DNA from: Lineolata rhizophorae
Taxonomy: Eukaryota > Ascomycota > Dothideomycetes > Lineolatales > Lineolataceae
NCBI GenBank assembly: GCA_010093515.1
Contig: MU001677.1
Location: 996,023 to 1,036,204, forward strand
DNA: 40,182 nt
Direction of reading: 5' to 3'
The position numbers and the translations under genes are program-made. Positions 33,050 through 40,182 of the stretch are shown here, one piece after another. The notes under the pieces are model-generated. The model saw only the letters and a list, made by a program, of their open reading frames with translations, searched no databases and had not been told where the DNA came from. Each line of letters begins with the position of its first letter. Positions within the stretch are counted from its first letter, which is position 1.

Positions 33050-34501
33050 GATTTAGGCTCAAACATTGGGATTGTACGATGTATTAACGTTTGTATTATA
33101 GTGTACCCTGCATGAACTACTATACATGCCTCAAGGTTTTGGCCAATCCAGTTTTGCGCGTATATTTAGCGCCTCTTGCCATATTTCCTTACCTGCGCTC
33201 AGGAGGTAAGCTAAACCTTCAAACCTCTTTGCTGGATGGCCACCAAACAGAGCCAAACAAGCAATTGGCTGTTGATGTCATTCCTAGTCATAATTACAAG
33301 GCTCTAGAACACGTAGTCGTGTTCCAGCAATTTCTTTCTGTTCCAAGCCTACTGAAGTCTCAGCTTGTCTTATCTTCCCCTTCCTGTCCAATAAAGTCAG
33401 CCGGCTGAGTGTCTTACCATTCTTACCTCCTAACAAACTCAAAAACTAGACAGACGCCGCCCCAAATCGCACGCTACAACGCCTGTCCTACGTACCACGA
33501 GCCCCTCACCGGTCCAAACACAAACCCCATCACTTAACCAAATTGCGCGCTATAGAGCACTAGAAGCACGCGCGTACCGGACCGCTCCTATGGTGCACAG
33601 CCCCGTCACGGAGCAAAGTCCCATCTGCCGAGACGGTATTACAAACTGCGGCTGCGACGCGTTTGCTGCTCCTGTGTGGAACAACTGCGCCGCGCGAACA
33701 CCCCGACACTGTCTAAGTCGTGCCACGTTAGATCGGCCACATGAAGGGCAGTATTGCGAAGTTGCGAGAACGGTGCACAGAAGGTGGATTAGGTTAGATG
33801 AGGCAAGCAGCATGTGTATGACAGCAGACACGTGAGCAAGCCCGACAAACTAGGCTACAAACACAAAGCAAATCGTCTATTTGCCTAGGATGCTTATTGT
33901 CGGGTAACTGCACCGGGGATATACCACCTCTCTTTGACGCGCTTGCTTCCGTCATTCCCTAGGGTAATTTGGATTTGGATCGCGAGGCGCCGTGCTGACT
34001 GTTTATGGTAGTGAGGCTAGAGTGTACTTCCAAGGTTAATTTTGTTTCTCCACTGGTAGAGTTGCCTGTGTTCTACGGCAACATTTCGAACAGGGGGTTT
34101 GCTCGTTTTGCTCTGCTTCCAAAGGCGAGGCAACAGACCTCAAATGCTTGCTTGTTCGGCGCTGAGACAAGACACAAAGACTTAAGAGGAGGATATTGAA
34201 GGAATGTATAAAGTGTTTGTCTTAAGCTCGCTCGTTTGGCTTGGGCCCTATGAGATTGTTTCGACGCTAGCCAATAACTCTAAAGATCTCACTTACGCTT
34301 CGCCAGAAGCAAGGCGTAAAAGTTTGAAGATATTTATTTCATGAGTTCGCTTTCATTTTCTCTCTTCAACATCTGCCTACCAGGTCTTTCAAACTTTTAT
34401 TGGTTCAGAACTTGCCGAAGAACGCTTGTGATCATATATCTTTATATTTGCCTTCCGCACTATCTTCGGCTTCAATCCCGCCATCTCTTTCATACTCAAC
34501 A
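33050..34501. other. Intergenic stretch between MRM1 and the CCCH gene
   Basis: Only short, unconvincing frames. It contains the MRM1 3' flank and the promoter of the CCCH gene, with a pyrimidine-rich tract at 34341-34400. No RNA gene or repeat was seen. Confidence 0.5.
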
Positions 34502-36550
34502 ATGCCAGCATTTACCTCCTCTACGTTTCATACTCAGCCCAACTTTCCTCTTCAACGGCCCTCATTCGGGCCTCCAGCGCGTACTTCCAGACCGCCTCCA
34601 AGCTATTCTGCCAATGATTCAACGGCGACAGCTACAAATACTATCGCTCTCGCCAGCAATTCTAATACTGAGGTTTATCCAACTCTCCGCCCTCAGTTCT
34701 ACCTCACCCGCGGCCCCAACCATCTAACCCCTCTCGTTGCCGCCGATGAGCTCCCGCTGAGCGTCCAGTTGCGCGGCGTACCGCGCGCCATGACAGCGGA
34801 GCTGGCGCAGGTGATGGGGATGACGTGCGTTGGAGAAGCGAGCGGAACTGGGAGAGTGTACGGGTTAGAGAGCGGAGTATTAGGAGAAGTAGGTGAGAGA
34901 ATAGAGGAGGAGAGGCGGTTCAGGGCGCCTGATGCTGAGGTGAGGTTAGGAAGGGAGCACGATAAGAAGGAGCAAGCTCTTGATCCAGCTGAGCAGGAGA
35001 GGAATGACAAGGCCAGAGAAGGCAGCTCGGCCCAGAGGCCCGATGTACAGGTAAGTTGATATTTCTAAATTTGCAGTAAAACTATTAGCAGTCTGTTCTT
35101 TAGGCTAATATAATGTTCGCTTGCCTTATAGTCTGCCAGTCTCTCTCGCATTGCCACTTCTACTGCGCTTTGCCGTACACCATCCTGGCGCGTAGTAGCT
35201 CCTAATGTCCACCAGCCCTTTACAACCCGTTCCCTTCCTCCGTCCGGTGCAGAACCCGACCCAGAAAAGAAAGAATACTGCACCTACTGGATTCGCACTG
35301 GCGAGTGCGACTATACCCAGCAAGGCTGTCTGTACAAGCACGAGATGCCGGATAAAGCCACTCTAGCCCGCATCGGGTTTCGCGGCGTACCCCGCTGGTG
35401 GGCAGAGAAGCACGCTGTCCGGATGCGGCCCATTCTGTCGGAGAATAGGACAGATGAAGGCGCCAGAAGCTCCGGGGCAACGATGAGCTGGAGGAGACTC
35501 ACTACTACGCCGGACGCGCTGAGGCAAGCGCCTGGGAAGGTGCTGGCAAAAGAGGATAACAATACAACGAGTGGAGAAGAGAGCAGCGAGAAAGAATCGG
35601 ATAGCGAGTCGGAGGACGCAAGTGCCAGGGATGTCACCGTCAAGAATGTGAAAAGACAAAGTGGGCAACACCTTCGGGTGAGTTCCATGGGAACAGTTGG
35701 AGTCGGTCGTCCTCGCGTTCCCATCGACCCTCGTGCAGTGTCGGTTTCTTCTGCGCTGACGGCTACGCAGTCCAATCCGACAGCGCCGAAGGATTCGAAA
35801 TTCTACTTTTCGCGCACAGCTAAGCTCAAGGACGCAGATCCTGAACTAGTTCACGTTCAGAGCTCTTCCGCAGTGCAAGAGCCCAGGTCAAATCGCGCTC
35901 TTACCTGCGCAGATATTAAGTTCCCGGCGCTCGTCCCACAAAAGTCGCGGATGGTAACAGGCGAGAGTTCTGGAGATGACTCTTTGATCGAACTACAAAT
36001 GCCTGGTGCGCACGAATCCAACAAAAATCTGAACCATCAGAAGCAACACCGTGTCGAAATCGCCAAGGAATCTCTTCGACCCGACGTGACTATTGCTTCC
36101 AAGGAGCGCACAACGGCTGGCAAATCCAAAATTTCTCAACCGGCCAGTCAAGCTGCTCCCATCTCTTCAGATTGCGGTTCCCTTCTCGATATTGAGCCCG
36201 AATCGTGCGCTCCCTCTTCCGCGAATATTAAATCCGCTGCTGGTCAGCAGGTGTCTACCGAAACCCTGATAGGTTTCCTCGCGAAGCAGGGCCTTCTGAA
36301 GGATCCCAACGTGGCCCTGAAGCAACTTCTGGGCTCGGCAGCCTCGGCTAATAATACCGCTGACTTGAAGACGAACGTTGATAAGGAAGGAAAAGCGGCG
36401 AGCAAGGCGGAGAAGTCGCGAGGTATGCTGGCGTCTAAGTACGCGGATAATTCGGAAGAGGTTGCGGAAGAGAGCGGGAAGACTAAGAGGAAGGCAGTGA
36501 ACCAGAAAGTGGCAAAGAAGGGCAAGAATACTGCGGCTATACCCAAGTGA
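34502..36550 (+). CDS. C-x8-C-x6-C-x3-H zinc-finger protein
   Basis: Exons 34502-35050 and 35132-36550 flank an 81-bp intron (GTAAGT donor, TATAG acceptor) in phase 0, giving 655 residues. The single recognisable domain is a CCCH finger at residues 233-253 (C233, C242, C249, H253) within CTYWIRTGECDYTQQGCLYK, followed directly by HEMPDKATLARIGFRGVPRW. This finger and the GFR-VPRWW extension are a conserved fungal arrangement. CCCH fingers of this spacing usually bind single-stranded RNA. The N-terminal 180 residues are Ser/Thr/Pro-rich and then acidic-basic. The C-terminal 380 residues are largely disordered, with a Lys-rich end (KTKRKAVNQKVAKKGKN) that may serve as a nuclear signal. RNA metabolism is a reasonable inference, but no specific role is known to me. 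The ATG at 34502 is the first in frame. Confidence 0.88.
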
Positions 36551-37805
36551 GGCGTTCGTAGGAGTGTCGTCGAGAGTGTTTCGTCGGATCGAGCCGCGAA
36601 TCGCAGCTGAGAGCATAGTTCATCGTATCAGAACTGTTATGACGGCATCATGAGATGCTAGATTAGAAGATATAGAGCGAGATTTTATAGACTAAAACTT
36701 TCCTTTCATAGATCACTACATCACACGCATAGTTCCACACCATTGCCACGGCACCACGCGATCAGACGTGATTCTCCTCCAAATACCAGCATCGAGGCAG
36801 GACATTTGATGAAGGAAAAAAAGGAAATCACGCAACACTGGAGGTAGTGCAATACCAGCGCAACGTGTTAAGCTCCAAAAATTCACAGGCACAGCGCACG
36901 AGGAGCGTCGAGCCCCCAGATCCCACAAACTCGCAGGTCGACAGGGCCGACCACACACCGAACTCGCCGGGAGGCTCCGTAGAGCGCGAGTGGACAGATA
37001 CAACGAATTATTTGACGTCTCTCTGGTGGCTGGCCTGTGTGGTGAAGAAAGAGAAAAAGAAAAGAAAGTGGGATGGGGCAACGGCAGAATTTATACCTTG
37101 CACAAGCCATGACAGCTTGGCGCCAAGCCTTGAGCCAGAGGTGAATGATAACCTCTTGCAAGCAAGAGCTTCAATTGAAACACCTCACCACCGGGCAAAT
37201 GCCCCACTGGACAGCGGGAGACAAAACCGAACTTAATGGCTTTCTCTCCAGCCAGGGAGGTGGGCCATTAAAGAAGATATTTTTGCCCTTGAATAGACTT
37301 AGCTATTTAGGTGTTAGACAAGTGTTTGAATTTATAGAGATCTAATTCTATTTGGTGGAATGTTCCATTGTGACCTAGCTAGAGTAGAGGTCTCGCGCAG
37401 AGTGTGGTTCGGTGCGTACGCTAAAGTTAGTCGAAATAGTTATCCACGGTTCCGGAGATGCGTGTTGGTACAGGAGAATGATTTTAGAGGCACTCTCGAA
37501 GAAAGCAAGCAACAGCGATGAAAATCTGCGACCTCGAATTCAATTCCAAGGCCGTCCGCTCTAGCGCGAGGATCAAATGCAGCCAAGATCTAGCGTGCGC
37601 CACCCCCGGATGCTGAGAGTGAGACAACCTAACGTTCGCGAAACTCAGCCACATTTTGGCGATCCTCCGCCGTGCCGCGCGTGACGGTTCAGCCTTCCGA
37701 AACCTATCCAACGACGAGAAGTCTAGATGGCTAGGCACAGGTGTAAAGCTCCGCTATAAAGCCTGCGCTCCTGTCTCATGTCTACTCTTTACCATCGATT
37801 CGCCC
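36551..37805. other. Intergenic stretch between the CCCH gene and the CorA-like gene
   Basis: Several frames of 80-130 codons overlap on both strands with no family resemblance. It should hold the promoter of the CorA-like gene. Nothing else was recognised. Confidence 0.45.
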
Positions 37806-39971
37806 ATGACCGTGATGCCCATTGAACGAGCCGTTGAGCCGCAGGTCGACTGGGGTGCGGACCCGTATTGGCGCTCGCGCCGCCTCTCCCCGGCGCAGAT
37901 CCTGGTCCACGACGTGCGCGTCGAGCGCTGGCGCGCGAACCAGTACGAGGCGCTCCTTGAGATCAAAGAGGTGTTGTCGTCGAGCTTGGAGCCAGATCTC
38001 GAGGGACGTGATCGTGTCCATGATGGGTTTGCGATCGAGGAACTGACGAGCCATCGGACGGAGCAGACACGCTTAAGGACGGTGGCGCGGGAGTATGGCT
38101 GGCTGAATTGCTTGAGGTGTCGGGGTGTGCAGGAGTCTGTAGATGACCCGGAAGAGTTTAAAAAATGTCGATGGATGTAAGTCAAAAGCAGACCTATTTG
38201 TGAACCTGAGCTCACTAGAGTGATCGTCAGTCATATTTCGGCAAAGTTCTCTGAATACTTGGATGGGGTCAGTACTTACCATCTACAAAAGAATAGGTGA
38301 AATCTTTTTTGAACTTCGTTGCTGATGAGTAGCTCGCAGTGCTTATTGGCCCTTAGCGAATGGAATTCTCCGAAATCGATTAGCAATCTATATGCTATCC
38401 GTCAACTCGAACACTGTATCCAACAACATGAGCGATTCTCCAAACATGGACGGTACTTTTCGCCCTTCGTCCAACCGTTATGTCCGGACGCATTCCTGAA
38501 TTCGAAAGGCCAATCCGTTGTCACGCCCCTTCTCATCAGTGTCCCCTTCTTGGACTGGACTGTCGAAGGCGATCCGCCTCCGCTGCGCTTCCAAGTCGAC
38601 AAGCGCGAAGGCTACGTCTCCTCGCGCACCCAGTCGCATCCGCTTCGCAGCATCCTCCAGCATTTCTACCGGCTCGAAGACACGTCGGACCGCGAGGGCT
38701 CCCAGGTATTTACCAAGCACAAGCCGTGGTTGACAGACCGGGATCTCGACCTCAAGGTGCGTCGCTGGTATGGCCACTATCCGATGGGACTCAACGTCGA
38801 CGAGCTCTGGATCCTAGTTGTAGATGACCGCCACGTAGTCACTTTCAGCAGCAACCAGAGCTGGAAGAGCCGCTGGCCGCCACAGCAACTGTCTGCGAGG
38901 GTAGCGGAGGTTAGTTTTAGAGGCATCAGGAATAACTTTCTTAGACAGGAGGTGAACCCGGATTATACGGCACTGACACATGTCGTGGCTTGTTTGAGCA
39001 GTGCGGTTGGAATTTTGCATAGGTCGTTTTGGTCGGATATGCCGTTGTGTCTAACAGATAGATATGCGGGTTATTTGGGACATTTGGTAAGTCTTAGGGA
39101 AGCGATGTTCTTCACGGTGGCAGGGGCTCGGCTATGCCATCTGACAAGCAGGACCCATACACTGAGTTCATTCCATGCCAATATCACAGCAAACTTTAAC
39201 AAATTCAGCACTTGTTCTAACCCAAAGAAACTGTCCTTTGTTTTTCCTTGTTCAGCATTTAATTCAAAGGAATTGCTAACATTTGCAACCGCCCAGCAAT
39301 ACCGCCTGCACCGCGCTCCATCTACCACGCTCGTCATGGACCTCCTCCAAGTCCAAGAAGAGCTCAACATCGTCATCAAAATCACCCAGCAGCAGCTCAA
39401 CGTGCTCCACCAAATCGACGAGATCCTCAAGTCACACAATGCCACACAGGCTCCTCAATCTCCTCGCTCCACCACCTCGGCCGAACCGCCGCCTGCCTTC
39501 AACGCTTTCAGCACGCCCAGCGTGCCCGCTCCTATCCTCTCGACGTACCGCCAGCTCTCCGCCAGCAGCCTCGCCGATCCCTCCACGCAGCTACTTTCCA
39601 ACCTCTCCCGCGAGCTCGCCGACCTCCAAGAACTTCATGCGAACAGCACGAATCTGCTGAACCGGACGATTCAGCTGGTCAACATACGGTTGGAGGACCA
39701 TGGCAAGGCTATCTTGGTCTTCACCATCGTGACCATCGTCTTCCTGCCGTTGTCGTTCGTAGCGAGTTTCTTTGGCATGAACGTCACTGATATTAGGGAC
39801 ATGAAGCAAGACCAGCGCGTCTTTTGGGTCGTGAGTTGCTCGGTCACGGTGGTGGTCGTGAGTTTATCTACTGTGGTAGCATTTTACGGTGGGGATATGG
39901 TTAATACTTTTTTTAAATGGAAGGAGAGGAATAGGGCAAAAAGAGGTCGCCAAGTAAGAGTGGGTTGGTGA
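37806..39971 (+). CDS. CorA-like divalent-cation transporter domain protein
   Basis: Four exons: 37806-38176, 38219-38267, 38340-39086 and 39297-39971, giving about 613 residues. The 49-nt exon 2 joins as CRW-IVIVSHISAKFSEYLDG-CLLALSEW, the fungal CorA-like family pattern, and continues to ERFSKHGRYFSPF. Splicing at 39087-39296 gives YLGHL-QYRLHRAPSTTLVMD followed by LLQVQEELNIV, again the family pattern. Two C-terminal membrane segments occur at about 527-548 and 566-586. FFGMN at about 547-551 supplies the GMN signature at the end of the first helix. Bacterial CorA and yeast Mrs2 form Mg2+ channels with this topology. The large, divergent N-terminal domain of this fungal group is not experimentally understood, so transport is inferred. 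A TTG-started extension upstream is open but lacks an ATG, so 37806 is used; ATG 37815 is an alternative. Confidence 0.88.
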
Positions 39972-40093
39972 TTAATGTTGGATTATAATATCATGACTCA
40001 GAGAATTTAGTAAGGCAACATTCAAATGCTAATCGAGATATACAGCCAGAATGTTTTAATGGTATTCCATCTTTGTGTTGCTGCATCATACTA

Positions 40094-40182
40094 ACGTATT
40101 CCACCACCGAGTCGCTCACCCCACCGAGTCGCTCAGAATTTCTTGGCAACCATCACCACCACTACTACGCGCGATGTTTCAA
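40094..40182 (+). mobile_element. Probable 5' terminus of a TA-inserting DNA transposon, truncated by the window edge
   Basis: Directly after a TA (40092-40093) the sequence begins ACGTATTCCACCACC. Two identical 15-bp units, CCACCGAGTCGCTCA, follow at 40104-40118 and 40121-40135, separated by CC. An ATG at 40174 is the last possible start before the edge. A TA followed by ACGTA and tandem subrepeats fits fungal Fot1/pogo termini, but only sequence past the edge could prove it. Confidence 0.4.

Noticed and set aside
38268-38290. GTACTTACC resembling the U1 snRNA 5' end
   Set aside because: The match is short, lies inside an intron of the CorA-like gene, and no U1 structure follows.

Overview
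The window looks like nuclear DNA of a filamentous ascomycete (Pezizomycotina). Genes are compact and mostly interrupted by short introns (about 55-210 bp) with GT/AG ends and CTAAC or CTGAC branch sites. Every recognisable protein is a eukaryotic family with fungal hallmarks. I cannot place it to genus.

Layout. Positions 1-5600 are gene-poor: the 3' end of a Fot1/pogo-like transposase, then unassigned DNA holding a U2-like snRNA gene (about 2365-2562, minus). Positions 5621-13814 hold a divergent pair: a YEN1/GEN1-type Holliday junction resolvase (minus) and a large AT-hook nuclear protein (plus), sharing a 426-bp intergenic promoter. Positions 13.8-21.3 kb are a second gene-poor block with a second U2-like gene (about 18550-18739, minus), a proline-rich repeat ORF and two places where well-formed minus-strand introns suggest decayed or unrecognised genes. 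Positions 21.3-40 kb are gene-dense: an LSB1/PIN3-like SH3 protein (minus), a 1,992-residue Mit1/CHD-type chromatin remodeller (minus), a small chromodomain-like protein (minus), the mitochondrial rRNA ribose methyltransferase MRM1 (plus, five exons), a CCCH zinc-finger protein (plus) and a CorA-like membrane protein (plus, four exons). The right edge looks like the 5' terminus of another TA-inserting DNA transposon.

Functional themes are DNA repair (YEN1), chromatin (AT-hook protein, Mit1-like remodeller, chromodomain protein), RNA (U2-like snRNAs, MRM1, CCCH protein) and membrane or actin biology (CorA-like, LSB1-like). Fungal neighbours need not be functionally linked; only the divergent promoters and the Mit1/chromodomain adjacency hint at co-regulation.

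The most notable observation is the pair of diverged U2 snRNA-like genes 16 kb apart on the same strand. They keep U2 length, stems, the loop IIa complementarity, an Sm-like site, loop IV and a shared promoter layout. Between the copies, stem bases change in ways that preserve pairing. Yet both carry GAAGUA where U2 normally has the branch-site-binding GUAGUA, and both have altered the base just before GAUC. They may be variant U2 RNAs or a family of structured pseudogenes.
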